Origin: Tragulus kanchil
Taxonomy: Eukaryota; Chordata; Mammalia; Artiodactyla; Tragulidae
Length of the DNA stretch: 64,000 nt
Direction of reading: 5' to 3'
Assembly (NCBI GenBank): GCA_022376925.1
Contig: JAIOJX010000004.1
Location: 121,049,123-121,113,122, forward strand
Positions within the stretch are counted from its first letter, which is position 1. Each line of letters opens with the position of its first letter. This document shows, in pieces, positions 1 to 12,559 of the stretch. Below the pieces are notes generated by a model. It saw only the letters and a program-made list of their open reading frames with translations, had not been told where the DNA came from and did no database searches. The translations under genes and the position numbers were made by a program.

Positions 1-202
1 CTCCTGTGGGCCTCCCATCGCGGTGGCCTCTGTTGTCGCAGAGCACCGGCTCTGGGCGCATGCGCCCCAGAGCTCCGGCTCGGTAATTGGACACATTGGT
101 CCAGCTGCTCCACGGCACGTGGGATCTTCCCAGGCCAGGGATCAAACCGGCGCCCCTTGCACTGCAAGGCGGTGTCCTTACCCACTGGACCACCAGGGGG
201 AG
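1..202 (-). repeat. CHR-like SINE, cut by the window edge
   Basis: Minus-strand tRNA-derived SINE. The head reads GGTGGTCCAGTGGGTAAGG on the minus strand at 200-178, followed by a B-box-like GGTTTGATCC. Very similar to 3248-3572 and 10396-10727. The 3' end lies outside the window. Confidence 0.8.
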
Positions 203-261
203 CCCTCAGACCACCTTCTAACCCCCTCTCCAGTCCATCCTCCAGGACCTCTTCTCTGTAG

Positions 262-2570
262 AATCCTAGGTTTCAAGATCAGCTAACACCATTTTTTCTG
301 GTTAACTCCTCAATGCCAACCAACTAGTAGTTGCCAGAGCTCCCAGAATTATTTCTCTAAAGTGAAGACCACAATCCACTGTTTGGTCCACCTGAAAATG
401 TGGGTATCTTATGCCTACTTCTCTGGGTTTCCATTTCCACCATGAAGATGTGGCCCTGGACGGTGTACACTACTTCTGGGCAAGCATCTGATCAACCCGC
501 ACAGGCCTGTGGGCTTCAGAATGTACTGGCTCATCCTCAAGTACAGCAAGGAACTTTCCATGCCCACAGCCTTCCTCATTACAGAGGCCCTTCCCAGGTA
601 TCGACCAAATGGGGAAAAACAAAACAAAACAATAAAGTTTCCTTTTACATAAAAAATACATTTTCGGAGGCGATTCACTTAGTTATTCATTCATTTATTT
701 ATATCTCTCCAGTGGGAAGAATAATTTATTTCAACTTAAAAAGTTACAGAAGTCTTCCCACAATTAGCTGGATTGAACTCTTCAGTCCTCCCAGGATGTA
801 TTCCAAACTGCTTGCAGTAGCATTTAGAGAATTCATCACTTTCCCAAAATGAATTTCCAATCTTTATTTTCCATTTTTCTAAACTCTTATGCCCCAACAA
901 TATCAAACTACTGAATTTTTTGCAAACACAACATATATTTCTATCCCTTTCTCATTTTATCATAGAAGTCTTCTACCTAGGGATGTCCTTCCTTCCTTTT
1001 TCCATCTGCTGCCATCTTACCCTACTTCTAAGAGGAAATTCTCAAATACTTTCTAGATGGGGAATCCTCTCCTAGACTGCCCACCTTAACCCAGCTTCCA
1101 GATTGAGCCCGAGGCAGATCAATGGCTGTTTATGAAGCACTTTGTTAGTTAATTGCCAACTCATGTCTGACCCTTTTGTAACTCTCTAGGCTGCAACTCA
1201 GCAAACTCCTTTGTCCATGGGATTTCCCAGGCAAGAATACTGGAGTGGGTTGCCATTTCCTCCTCTAAGGCATCTTCCTGACCCAGGGATTTAACCTGTG
1301 TCTCCTGCAGCTCCTGCATTGGCAGATGGATTCTTTACTACTGAGTCACCTGGGAAGCCTCTATATTAAGTTAGGCAAAGTCTATTCTTAGAAAAAGATT
1401 TGCAGTCAAGATTTTTAATCCTAGGTTTCAAGATCAGCTAACACCATTTTTCTGGTTAACTCCTCAATGCCAACCAACTAGTAGTTGCCAGAGCTCCCAG
1501 AATTATTTCTCTAAAGTGAAGACCACAATCCACTGTTTGGTCCACCTGAAAATGTGGGTATCTTATGCCTACTTCTCTGGGTTTCCATTTCCACCATGAA
1601 GATGTGGCCCTGGACGGTGTACACTACTTCTGGGCAAGCATCTGATCAACCCAAGACAGGCCTGTGGGCTTCAGAATGTACTGGCTCATCCTCAAGTACA
1701 GCAAGGAACTTTCCATGCCCACAGCCTTCCTCATTACAGAGGCCCTTCCCAGGTATCGACCAAATGGGGAAAAACAAAACAAAACAATAAAGTTTCCTTT
1801 TACATAAAAAATACATTTTCGGAGGCGATTCACTTAGTTATTCATTCATTTATTTATATCTCTCCAGTGGGAAGAATAATTTATTTCAACTTAAAAAGTT
1901 ACAGAAGTCTTCCCACAATTAGCTGGATTGAACTCTTCAGTCCTCCCAGGATGTATTCCAAACTGCTTGCAGTAGCATTTAGAGAATTCATCACTTTCCC
2001 AAAATGAATTTCCAATCTTTATTTTCCATTTTTCTAAACTCTTATGCCCCAACAATATCAAACTACTGGATTTTTTGCAAACACAACATATATTTCTATC
2101 CCTTTCTCATTTTATCATAGAAGTCTTCTACCTAGGGATGTCCTTCCTTCCTTTTTCCATCTGCTGCCATCTTACCCTACTTCTAAGAGGAAATTCTCAA
2201 ATACTTTCTAGATGGGGAATCCTCTCCTAGACTGCCCACCTTAACCCAGCTTCCAGATTGAGCCCGAGGCAGATCAATGGCTGTTTATGAAGCACTTTGT
2301 TAGTTAATTGCCAACTCATGTCTGACCCTTTTGTAACTCTCTAGGCTGCAACTCAGCAAACTCCTTTGTCCATGGGATTTCCCAGGCAAGAATACTGGAG
2401 TGGGTTGCCATTTCCTCCTCTAAGGCATCTTCCTGACCCAGGGATTTAACCTGTGTCTCCTGCAGCTCCTGCATTGGCAGATGGATTCTTTACTACTGAG
2501 TCACCTGGGAAGCCTCTATATTAAGTTAGGCAAAGTCTATTCTTAGAAAAAAAGAATAGATTTGCAGTGA
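262..2570 (+). repeat. Tandem ~1.155-kb direct duplication 1
   Basis: Copy A 262-1410 and copy B 1417-2570, near-identical. Differences include a T-run length change (near 292 versus 1447) and a short difference near 497/1652. The block carries a Bov-tA SINE in both copies. It also holds unassigned sequence with an A-rich stretch followed by AATAAA near 630 (1785 in copy B). Confidence 0.93.
1142..1361 (-). repeat. Bov-tA-type SINE (second copy 2297-2516)
   Basis: Minus-strand ruminant tRNA-derived SINE. It contains the diagnostic core GAATACTGGAGTGGGTTGCC on the plus strand and ends in GGGAAGCC. Doubled by duplication 1. Confidence 0.85.
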
Positions 2571-2928
2571 AGGAGGAAAAGGAGAAAGAAATGGAGAAGA
2601 CCAAGAGGGGCGTGAATCTTGATAGAGATATTTTGACAGATAGACAGCAAAAGAGGAAGCAGGGAAAGAGCAAATAAACCAAAAGTTGAGGAAAGAGAGA
2701 GGAGAAAATTGAGGTAAGCAGCCTTAGTTGTTTTCCAGCTATGGGGAATAGTTGCGAATGCAGATTTGGGGGATATTTTGTTGTACTTCATGGGACACTC
2801 ATAATTTCTCAAGAATACATACAAAATAGTTTACTTTTCAATTTTAAGATTGAATTTCTCATTCATGTCATACCCTGCAGAACATCATTCTGATGAAATA
2901 AGCCACATGTTAGTTCAGCTTTATTCAG

Positions 2929-3141
2929 ATTTTATGTGTGTGTGTGCTCAGTCACTGAGTTGCGGCTGACTCTTTGCCACCCTATGGACTGTAGCCCAAC
3001 AGGTTGCTCTGTCCATGAAATTTTTCAAGCAAAACACTGGTGCAGCTTGCCATTTCCTACCCTAGGGGATCTTTCCATTCCAGGGATCGATCCCAGGTCT
3101 CCTCCATTGCCAAGTGGATTCTTTATCAACTTGGGAAGCCC
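2929..3141 (-). repeat. Bov-tA-type SINE with target-site duplication
   Basis: Diverged minus-strand copy flanked by TTATTCAG at 2921-2928 and 3142-3149, the expected retroposition duplication. Confidence 0.82.
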
Positions 3142-3247
3142 TTATTCAGGTTACCTACTATAATACTTATTATCGTAATTGCTTATTTAGTAGCTTGTCC
3201 TTACTAGACTATAATATGAAGACAGATAATCTGTTTTAATCATTTTT

Positions 3248-3572
3248 TTTTCTTTTTTTTTTAAAGATTTATTTATTTATTTACTTTGGGCAGGGGTCGG
3301 GTGGGGAGCAGGCAGGCCACTTCTATTGGTTTTTCATTTCTCTATTTTCATTCGTCTTCGTTCTTTGGCTCCTGTGGGCCTCCCATCGCGGTGGCCTCTG
3401 TCGTTGCAGAGTACCGGCTCTGGGCGCATGCGCTCCAGAGCTCCGGCTCGGTGATTGGACACATCGGTCCAGCCGCTCCGCGGCACGTGGGATCTTCCCA
3501 GGCCAGGGCTCGAACCAGCGCCCCTTGCACTGCAAGGCGGTGTCCTTACCCACTGGACCACCAGGGGAAGCC
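3248..3572 (-). repeat. Full-length CHR-like SINE with 17-bp target duplication
   Basis: About 325 bp on the minus strand. It has a tRNA-like head, a GC-rich body with GCATGCGC, a pyrimidine/purine-rich middle and a 3' tail AAATAAATAAATAAATCTTT. Flanked by a perfect 17-bp repeat at 3231-3247 and 3573-3589, which indicates a young insertion. Confidence 0.85.
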
Positions 3573-4179
3573 CTGTTTTAATCATTTTTGTAACCCTGTC
3601 CTCTAGGATAGTATCTGGCAAGTACAAGGTACTCTGTAAACATTCATTAAATTAATTAATTGATGAATGAGTATGGTACTTGTACCAACTTGAGTCACAA
3701 TAACATGGAAGAAACATCTTCAGGTAGAAATTCTCTTCAGTTTGAGACCAATTATATAACAATATTTTTTCCCCTAAGGTAAGAACCAATACTGCCTACA
3801 TTTTTCATCAGCAATGATTTTCTTCTTGCATGGGCAAATTACACATCAGAGTTCCCACACAGAATGTCTTGCAAAAGAGAATAAATATGATACACAAAGC
3901 ATTCTGCTGATTGTACAGCAAAAGACACAAAGTAGACAGTAGAGATAATAAATGTGTTGGGGTCTATAATAGCACTTAGGTGATAATCCACCATAGCTAC
4001 AACCTAAAATTTCCCCCAAAGGTCAACATATTCAAATCACACAGTTATATTCTTGTAACATTCTGATTATGAGTGAGGCCAGTAGAAGATTCAATGCATT
4101 TGTAATTGCAAAATTTGTAAGTTAGCTTTAATTGTATAGTAAATTATATTTTAATTGCTGTTGTTAAGGGTTCTACTCA

Positions 4180-4290
4180 AGGGGATGCATTCATTTATCA
4201 GCCAGATATTTACTGATAGTGATTATCTACCAGGTTCTTTGCAATGTACTGAACAAAGGACATAGTCCATACTCTCAAGGAACCTAGGAA
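4180..4290 (+). repeat. LINE2-like 3' fragment
   Basis: The order CATTCATTTATCAGCCAGAT, ATTTACTG, CTACCAGG, then TACTGAACAAAGG resembles the old mammalian L2 3' end. Diverged. The surrounding 3590-5053 shows nothing else I can name. Confidence 0.4.
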
Positions 4291-5053
4291 TAAGTGCAAT
4301 TTAATGGAATAAAATGGAAGTGTGTATGGAGTAAATGAGAAGTGAGCCTCAATCTGTGTGGAGGATCCAAAGAATGGTTCACATGCAAAATAAATCTGGA
4401 GTTATGTCATGAACCAATTTTGTAGGTAGGTAAAAAGAGACTGACGAACATGAGGACAAGGACCTCGGTGTCAATTCAATGCATTTAGTGAAAGGCAACT
4501 AGCTCAGTATTGCTGAATGTTAAAAAAGGAAGAATGGCAGGACTTCAGGCTAGAAAGGTGATGAAGTGTCTTGCATGCCTTACTGTAGTGTGTATTTCAT
4601 TCATCCTGGGGGAAATATTTGTATCCTTCTAATTGCACGGTGAAGGTTGAGCAGAGAGCAATGTTATGGGAAACAAGGAACCTTAGAAGTTCCGTGGAAC
4701 TGTCCAGATGAGGAGTGATGAGGATCTGAAGTAAGGCTGAACTGGGGAAGAAATGAATGGTGAGAAGGAACTTTAAACACTTGGTCACTGACTGCATATG
4801 GGAAAGGAAGTATGGAGATAAAAAAATGACTTCCAGCTTTCTACATGGGAGACTGTGTGAACAGTGGTGCCAATCCTGGGAACACTAAGAAGTTCAGTTT
4901 GAGCCATACTGAGTCTGAGCATAGTTGAGACATCCATGGGTCAATCAGAAGCAAACTCCTGGCTGAAGAAAGAAACTTGAGACTATTTTAGGTACACATG
5001 GCCATTGAACATGTGAAGAACATGGGAAGTGTTTGGCATATCTTAAAGGTGTT

Positions 5054-7145
5054 AACTTCAATTTGTCTGTTTACATCTAGATTTTCACATATGAAGATTT
5101 GCTGAAACAGTGGTTCACGAACTTTAGTTTCCTGTTCACATTTGGAAAATGTAAACACATATAACAGGTAGGAGAAGCTCAGTACAGCAAGATTTTCAGC
5201 TTTGTGTACAAATTTAGTGATGGTGTAGTCTCAAAACTTTGGGGTATGAAAGGCCCTTCAAATAACTGATTTCATAATTCACAGATAATCACTGATTAAA
5301 AGTAAGGTATATCCTTGTATACTTGACTATCTAAACGCATATTTTAGCAACAGAAGACTTCATGATACACTATTTTGTTTTTGTTTGTTTTTTCACTCTA
5401 ACGTAAGAAACTGGACCACTTTGTCTAGTTCTTTTGGGGTTTACCTTGTTCATTCATTTGCATCGTATTCTTCAGTTGCCTCATTTTGCCTAATTCTGTG
5501 TGTTTATTTCTATGTATTTGGCAAGTTGGTTACATTTCCTCATCTTGGAAAGGAGATCTGATATAGACGATTCTGTATGGGGCCCAGCAGCGCACTCCTC
5601 TCTGATCACTAGAACTCTATTCTCTAGGAGTGCTTCCTATGTTGACTATATGGACCCTCTCTGTTACAGTGGGGCTGACTGACTACTACTACTAGTGGGT
5701 CTAGCCCTCAGCTCAGTTGGCTACTAGGCCATGTTATCCTGTAGAGGCTGCCAGCCACTGGTGAAAGGGGCTAAGCTGGACTGGTGATTTCATTCACATC
5801 CCACATTTCTCTGGAGCCAGATAACTCCAAAATCTTAACTCCGGCATTTACTCTGGACAGTAACAATGACAGAATGCTCTTTTCAGAATCTGAATCCTTG
5901 CTTTTTGGTTGGCTGACGGACCAGATATTAAGATATTTTTCTTCCCTTTTCCTTGACGCTAAGTGGATATGCTATACTCGATTCACTACTCAGCTTAGTG
6001 TGCCACACTAACACTGTTTCTGACATTGAACTTAATAACAATTCAGTTGACAAAAGATTATTGGAGTTCCTGGTAACCAAAACAGGAGAACTTGTTAAAA
6101 AATAACATTGGTGTTTATAAAACTTCAATTTGTCTGTTTACATCTAGATTTTCACATATGAAGATTTGCTGAAACAGTGGTTCACGAACTTTAGTTTCCT
6201 GTTCACATTTGGAAAATGTAAACACATATAACAGGTAGGAGAAGCTCAGTACAGCAAGATTTTCAGCTTTGTGTACAAATTTAGTGATGGTGTAGTCTCA
6301 AAACTTTGGGGTATGAAAGGCCCTTCAAATAACTGATTTCATAATTCACAGATAATCACTGATTAAAAGTAAGGTATATCCTTGTATACTTGACTATCTA
6401 AACGCATATTTTAGCAACAGAAGACTTCATGATACACTATTTTGTTTTTGTTTGTTTTTTCACTCTAACGTAAGAAACTGGACCACTTTGTCTAGTTCTT
6501 TTGGGGTTTACCTTGTTCATTCATTTGCATCGTATTCTTCAGTTGCCTCATTTTGCCTAATTCTGTGTGTTTATTTCTATGTATTTGGCAAGTTGGTTAC
6601 ATTTCCTCATCTTGGAAAGGAGATCTGATATAGATGATTCTGTATGGGGCCCAGCAGCGCACTCCTCTCTGATCACTAGAACTCTATTCTCTAGGAGTGC
6701 TTCCTATGTTGACTATATGGACCCTCTCTGTTACAGTGGGGCTGACTGACTACTACTACTAGTGGGTCTAGCCCTCAGCTCAGTTGGCTACTAGGCCATG
6801 TTATCCTGTAGAGGCTGCCAGCCACTGGTGAAAGGGGCTAAGCTGGACTGGTGATTTCATTCACATCCCACATTTCTCTGGAGCCAGATAACTCCAAAAT
6901 CTTAACTCCGGCATTTACTCTGGACAGTAACAATGACAGAATGCTCTTTTCAGAATCTGAATCCTTGCTTTTTTTTGGTTGGCTGACGGACCAGATATTA
7001 AGATATTTTTCTTCCCTTTTCCTTGACGCTAAGTGGATATGCTATACTCGATTCACTACTCAGCTTAGTGTGCCACACTAACACTGTTTCTGACATTGAA
7101 CTTAATAACAATTCAGTTGACAAAAGATTATTGGAGTTCCTGGTA
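5054..7145 (+). repeat. Tandem ~1.07-kb direct duplication 2
   Basis: Copy A 5054-6076, linker 6077-6120, copy B 6121-7145. Differences are a C/T change near 5569/6635 and a T-run 3 bp longer in copy B near 6970. The linker ends GGTGTTTATAAAACTTCAA, a garbled version of the sequence just before copy A. The interior (about 5560-5780) resembles a degraded interspersed element, but I cannot assign it. Confidence 0.93.
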
Positions 7146-7378
7146 CAGAATCTTAAAACATTCTAACTGTTGGCATTGTTAACTTGTATTAACAATGCAG
7201 AAGCTAACATCTGTGCTGATAAATTTGCTGCTAAACTTTTCTGGAAGTGCTTAGTGATTGTGCAACTAATCCCACTCAATGTTATTGCTCCATCAATAAA
7301 CATGGTGGTTTTTACCTTTGGATTCTTGGACAACAATTTAAATGGTGTTTTTTTGGTTTTGGTTTTTGTTTTTAAAGA

Positions 7379-7578
7379 ATGAGGACTTCCCTGGTGGCTC
7401 AGATGTAAATGCAGGAGATCTGGGTTTGATCCCTGGGCTGGGAAAGATCCCCTGGAGAAGGGAATGGCAGCCCACTCCAGTATTCTTGTCTGGAGAATCC
7501 CATGGACAGAGGAGCCTGGCAGGCTACAGTCCATGGGACTGCAAAGAGTCAGACATAACTGAGTGACTAACACTTTAA
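7379..7578 (+). repeat. Bov-tA-type SINE
   Basis: Plus-strand copy with ACTTCCCTGGTGGCTCAGA head, CCACTCCAGTATTCTTG core and ACTGAGTGACTAACA end. Confidence 0.85.
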
Positions 7579-8146
7579 GAAAATAATTAATTTTGAATAG
7601 ACTGGCCACTGGTACCAGCACAACTGTTACATAAGGCTGTCATCCGAACAACCTGCCAAGCTAGGGATGTTGCTAATGGATCAGTCTTCCTTTATTCTCA
7701 TCACTTATCACTCTGTTACTAGCTAGGGTCTGCCTCTAAGTTTGACTAACGTCAAAATTCAAAGGCAGAGAGCATGGCAAAATTATTGTAAATACAATCA
7801 AGCTTCATTTTGCTATGGTTTTCAACACTTTGTTTTCAACCCCAAGTTCTGGAACAAGCATACGTGTTGAAGCAGCATTTTGGAACTCATTCTAATATAA
7901 ATAAATACTTGGTTTAGATGAATCACCAAGGCATTTTGGTACTCTGCACTAATACTGTCTCATTTTTATTTCTTCACATGCATGGATGTGTATGAGGAAG
8001 AGAGATAAGGTGGTAGGGAGGAGAAGAAAGGGATGGGGAAGGGATGAAGGAGAGGGGGAGAATAATGTTCTGATACATGGTATAAATAGATATGCTCAAA
8101 CATTACTAGGGGGAATATGGCAGTTATCAAAAAATGAAGAGCAGAG

Positions 8147-8345
8147 ACTTCCCTGGTGGTCCAGTGGCTAAGAATCTGCTGTCCAGTACGGGGGATGCAG
8201 GTTTGATCCCTGGTCAGGGAACTAATATCCTGCATGCCATAAGGCAACTAAGCTCCTATGCTATAACTAGAGAGCCCATGTGCCACAATATATCAGTGTA
8301 CCCAAAATAAACAAATAAATATATAAATAGATAAATTAGTACATA
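8147..8345 (+). repeat. CHR-type SINE (second copy 9293-9491)
   Basis: Plus-strand element with head CTTCCCTGGTGGTCCAGTGG, then GCAACTAAGCTCCTATGC and an AAATAAATA-type tail. Doubled by duplication 3. Confidence 0.75.
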
Positions 8346-8510
8346 AATAGATAAAAAATTACATAAATGAAATGGAGAGCAGCCAGACTATATTCATGTC
8401 TTTACAGGTTACATTGGTTCCCCACTATATTAGTTTCCAGTGGTTATCGTAAAAAATGATCACAAACTTTCAAACTTAAAATAACGGAAATCTATTCCAC
8501 AAACTTACAA

Positions 8511-8712
8511 CTTGTTTAGTTTCTCAGTCCTGTCCAACTCTTTTGTGATCCCACAGACTGTAGTCCACCAAGCTCCTCTGTCCATGGGATTTCCCAGGCA
8601 AGAATACTGGAGTAGGTTGCCATTTCCTTCTCCAGGGGATCTTCCTGACCCAAGGATCAAATCTGTGTTTGCATCTTCTGTATTGTAGGAAGGTTCTTTA
8701 CCACTGAAACCA
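8511..8712 (-). repeat. Bov-tA-type SINE (second copy 9657-9858)
   Basis: Minus-strand copy with AGAATACTGGAGTAGGTTGC on the plus strand. It interrupts an older interspersed repeat whose halves lie on either side. Confidence 0.82.
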
Positions 8713-10395
8713 CTGTTTGGAAACCAGGAGGTCAAAATCCATTTCCCTTGACTCAGATCAAATTTTAGCAAAGAGCCTTCTCTCCAAATAAGGGAACATT
8801 GACAGGTTAGGGATGTTGCTAATGGATCAGTCTTCCTTTATTCTCATCACTTATCACTCTGTTACTAGCTAGGGTCTGCCTCTAAGTTTGACTAACGTCA
8901 AAATTCAAAGGCAGAGAACATGGCAAAATTATTGTAAATACAATCAAGCTTCATTTTGCTATGGTTTTCAACACTTTGTTTTCAACCCCAAGTTCTGGAA
9001 CAAGCATACGTGTTGAAGCAGCATTTTGGAACTCATTCTAATATAAATAAATACTTGGTTTAGATGAATCACCAAGGCATTTTGGTACTCTGCACTAATA
9101 CTGTCTCATTTTTATTTCTTCACATGCATGGATGTGTATGAGGAAGAGAGATAAGGTGGTAGGGAGGAGAAGAAAGGGATGGGGAAGGGATGAAGGAGAG
9201 GGGGAGAATAATGTTCTGATACATGGTATAAATAGATATGCTCAAACATTACTAGGGTGAATATGGCAGTTATCAAAAAATGAAGAGCAGAGACTTCCCT
9301 GGTGGTCCAGTGGCTAAGAATCTGCTGTCCAGTACGGGGGATGCAGGTTTGATCCCTGGTCAGGGAACTAATATCCTGCATGCCATAAGGCAACTAAGCT
9401 CCTATGCTATAACTAGAGAGCCCATGTGCCACAATATATCAGTGTACCCAAAATAAACAAATAAATATATAAATAGATAAATTAGTACATAAATAGATAA
9501 AAAATTACATAAATGAAATGGAGAGCAGCCAGACTATATTCATGTCTTTACAGGTTACATTGGTTCCCCACTATATTAGTTTCCAGTGGTTATCGTAAAA
9601 AATGATCACAAACTTTCAAACTTAAAATAACGGAAATCTATTCCACAAACTTACAACTTGTTTAGTTTCTCAGTCCTGTCCAACTCTTTTGTGATCCCAC
9701 AGACTGTAGTCCACCAAGCTCCTCTGTCCATGGGATTTCCCAGGCAAGAATACTGGAGTAGGTTGCCATTTCCTTCTCCAGGGGATCTTCCTGACCCAAG
9801 GATCAAATCTGTGTTTGCATCTTCTGTATTGTAGGAAGGTTCTTTACCACTGAAACCACTGTTTGGAAACCAGGAGGTCAAAATCCATTTCCCTTGACTC
9901 AGATCAAATTTTAGCAAAGAGCCTTCTCTCCAAATAAGGGAACATTGACAGGTTCCAAGGACTAGGACTAGGTGTATTTTGATGGGCTATTTTCTGGCAT
10001 AACACCCGCACCAACACATGATCACAACCACTCCACTCCTACAAACCCGAAAAATTTGTGAGACTGTTTTTGGACACAAAGAACTAGGTCAGTCTGGAGA
10101 AAAGTTGAGCCTGAAATGATGAGACAAGTCGTTATTAATTATTTGTAGCAGATGAGTCATACAGACTTTTTTTCTGACTCCAGTCTGAGAGCTCTTTGAA
10201 AGTGATGTCTGACTTGTCTTTGGTTCCCCCATGATCAGCTCAGTGCGTCCCACAGTGTCATATGGTATAAGTGTTTGTGGAATAAACAAACATGAAGCTA
10301 TTGTCACGAATCTTCTCAGTATTTATGCTTCATTCTACATCGACAAAGTCAATGGTGGGGTCATGGTCATAGCAAAATTAGCCCATCAGTTCTTT

Positions 10396-10727
10396 TTTTT
10401 TTTTTTTTAAAGGTTTATTTATTTATTTATTTGGGGGGGGCGAAGTGAGGAGGGAGGGGAGCAGGCGGGCCACTTTTATTGGTCTTTCATTTGTCCATTT
10501 TCATCCATCTTTGTTCTTTGGCCCGTGTGGGCCTCCCATCGCGGTGGCCTCTGTTGTCGCAGAGCACTGGCCCTGGGCGCATGCACTCCAGAGCTCCGGC
10601 TCGGTAATTGGACACATTGGTCCAGCCGCTCCGCGGCACGTGGGATCTTCCCAGGCCAGGGATCGAACTGGTGCCCCCTGCATTGCAAGGCGGTGTCCTT
10701 ACCCACTGGACCACCAGGGAAGCCCAA
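10396..10727 (-). repeat. Full-length CHR-like SINE with 14-bp target duplication
   Basis: Same subfamily as 3248-3572. Flanked by CCCATCAGTTCTTT at 10382-10395 and 10728-10741. Long T-run and TTTATTTATTTATTTATTT tail on the plus strand. Confidence 0.85.
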
Positions 10728-10741
10728 CCCATCAGTTCTTT

Positions 10742-12185
10742 AGTCCCAGGGCTTTGCCCCTCTCATCTTTAGGGTCTGTCTTGCTCCATTTCCCTGTGCA
10801 GTGTTATCTGGCCCTGTATGCATTCTGTCTCTTCCTTACTCTCACATCCACAGCAACCAGCAACTGGCTCTTTTCCCAGTACTGTCGCCTCAAGAAATAT
10901 AAATAGCTCTTGAGCAGAGACCCAGCCTGTGGTAATCCTCCAAGGAAGGACCATGAAAGGATCCTGCCAGCAAAGGCACACCATCAAAGCCCAGGACCTG
11001 CCTTTATCTGTGTCATGGTTTCCTTCTGTTCCATCCTTCCTAAAAACTAGGAAACTCTCCTCTTTTCCTCTATAAATCAGCAAGTCATACTGAGTTTATT
11101 TGATCAGGGAAGTTTTTTCACTTCTCCTCCTCCAATGCCCCCATTAAATGAAAGCTTTTGTTCTGCTTTGAAAGCTTTATTCGAGAGAATCCTTCTAATT
11201 TCTACCACCACTCCACTCATTCACCAGAACCCACATGGTCGCCTCTATACTCAATTTCATATTCCTTCTCATACCTTATGTTTCATTCCTTTACTCTAAG
11301 GATTTCAGATTTTGACTTTTGGTTCCTTTATCTACCACTCAAAGGCAAAAATTAGGTTCAGCTATGAAACCTTGGGGAAAAATGTAACCAAACTGGAATT
11401 ATGCCACACTGGAGTCACGCATTTGCTCAAAAGAAAAGTTTCTCTTAGGCTTTCCTTCTCATAACACTGTCAAATAAAGAGTTTTCAGATATACTGGCCT
11501 TTGGGGTCCCAGTTGAGCAGCTGTAATCTCTTTATTTAGATTTGGATTTCAACCACTGAAACCATTCCAAATAGCTAACATGCTTCCTTCTACAATGGCC
11601 TCAAAAAAGTTTTCTTTGGTAGACATCACCAGAAAGACAAAACAGAAATCACCTAAATTGCCACTTAGAATATACAAGTATCTTTTACACAAGAGAAGAT
11701 CATCTCCCAAAGATGATCTGCTTCACTGACACAAAAGGAACAGTAAGGTCAATTTCATTAATGAAAAGCTTATGTAGAAGTTATTTTATAAGGAAAAGAG
11801 TGGTAGAAGAAGAAACAAGTAAATGGAGAAAGGGAAAAAATACAAAAAAGAAATGCTCAATAATATGGGCCATTGATTTATCAAGATCACAAGACTTGTT
11901 GCATAGTCAAGACAAGCTTGGAATTCAGCTTTCCAGACCCTTAGTCCACAATGATTTTCTCTATCCACAGTTTCATAATCAGCCTGTTAGTTGTAGGCTC
12001 TAAGCATACAAATGTTGATTCCTTTTACACATCCATGTGGAGATAGGATGGAGGAATATATAAGCCAGTGGTCACTGATTAAAAATAGACCCTTTCTATT
12101 TAAACTAGGGTGCTGGGTACATATACATTTCTCTGGGCTCTGTAATATAAAAAAATGTTTGGGCGTATTGTGGCATCCATGCAGT
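10742..12185. other. Unassigned intergenic DNA
   Basis: No gene, RNA or repeat that I can recognise. Short open frames on both strands have no family resemblance. Confidence 0.5.
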
Positions 12186-12197
12186 AGTGAGACCCGT

Positions 12198-12559
12198 GCA
12201 CATGTATGTGTTAAGTTGCTTCAGTCGTGTCTGACTCTTTGTGACCCCATGGACTGCAGCCTGCCAGGATCCCCCGTCCATGAGATTCTCTAGGAAAGAA
12301 TGCTGGCATGCTTGTGTGTTCAGTCGTGTCTGACTCTCTGCAACCCCACGGACATTAGCCCACTGGGCTCCTATGTCCGTAGAATTTTTCAGGCAAGAAT
12401 ACTGGAGCGAGTTGCCATTTTTTCCTCAAGGGGATCTTCCTGACCCAGGGATCAAACTCACGTCTCATATCTCCTGCACTGGAAGGCGAGTTTTTTACCA
12501 CCTGTGCCATGTGCATCAGCAGGAGCTTTCTTTACCATTAGCACCACCTAGGAAGCCCC
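12198..12559 (-). repeat. Composite (dimeric) Bov-tA-type SINE
   Basis: Two minus-strand SINE bodies are fused: a partial one at 12205-12303 and a fuller one at 12315-12559. The whole is flanked by one target duplication, AGTGAGACCCGT at 12186-12197 and 12560-12571. The pair was therefore inserted as a unit. Confidence 0.78.

Larger units (their letters stand above)
7662..9954 (+). repeat. Tandem 1146-bp direct duplication 3
   Basis: Copy A 7662-8807 and copy B 8808-9954, an exact head-to-tail junction. Only a few single-base differences are visible. Each copy holds a CHR-type SINE and a Bov-tA SINE; the latter is inserted in an older interspersed repeat (about 8420-8510 and 8715-8805). Confidence 0.94.

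Noticed and set aside
5500..7081. Paired identical open frames of 60-76 codons as a duplicated small gene family.
   Set aside because: They lie in a ~1.07-kb duplicated block, differ by a T-run indel, and show no protein-family features.
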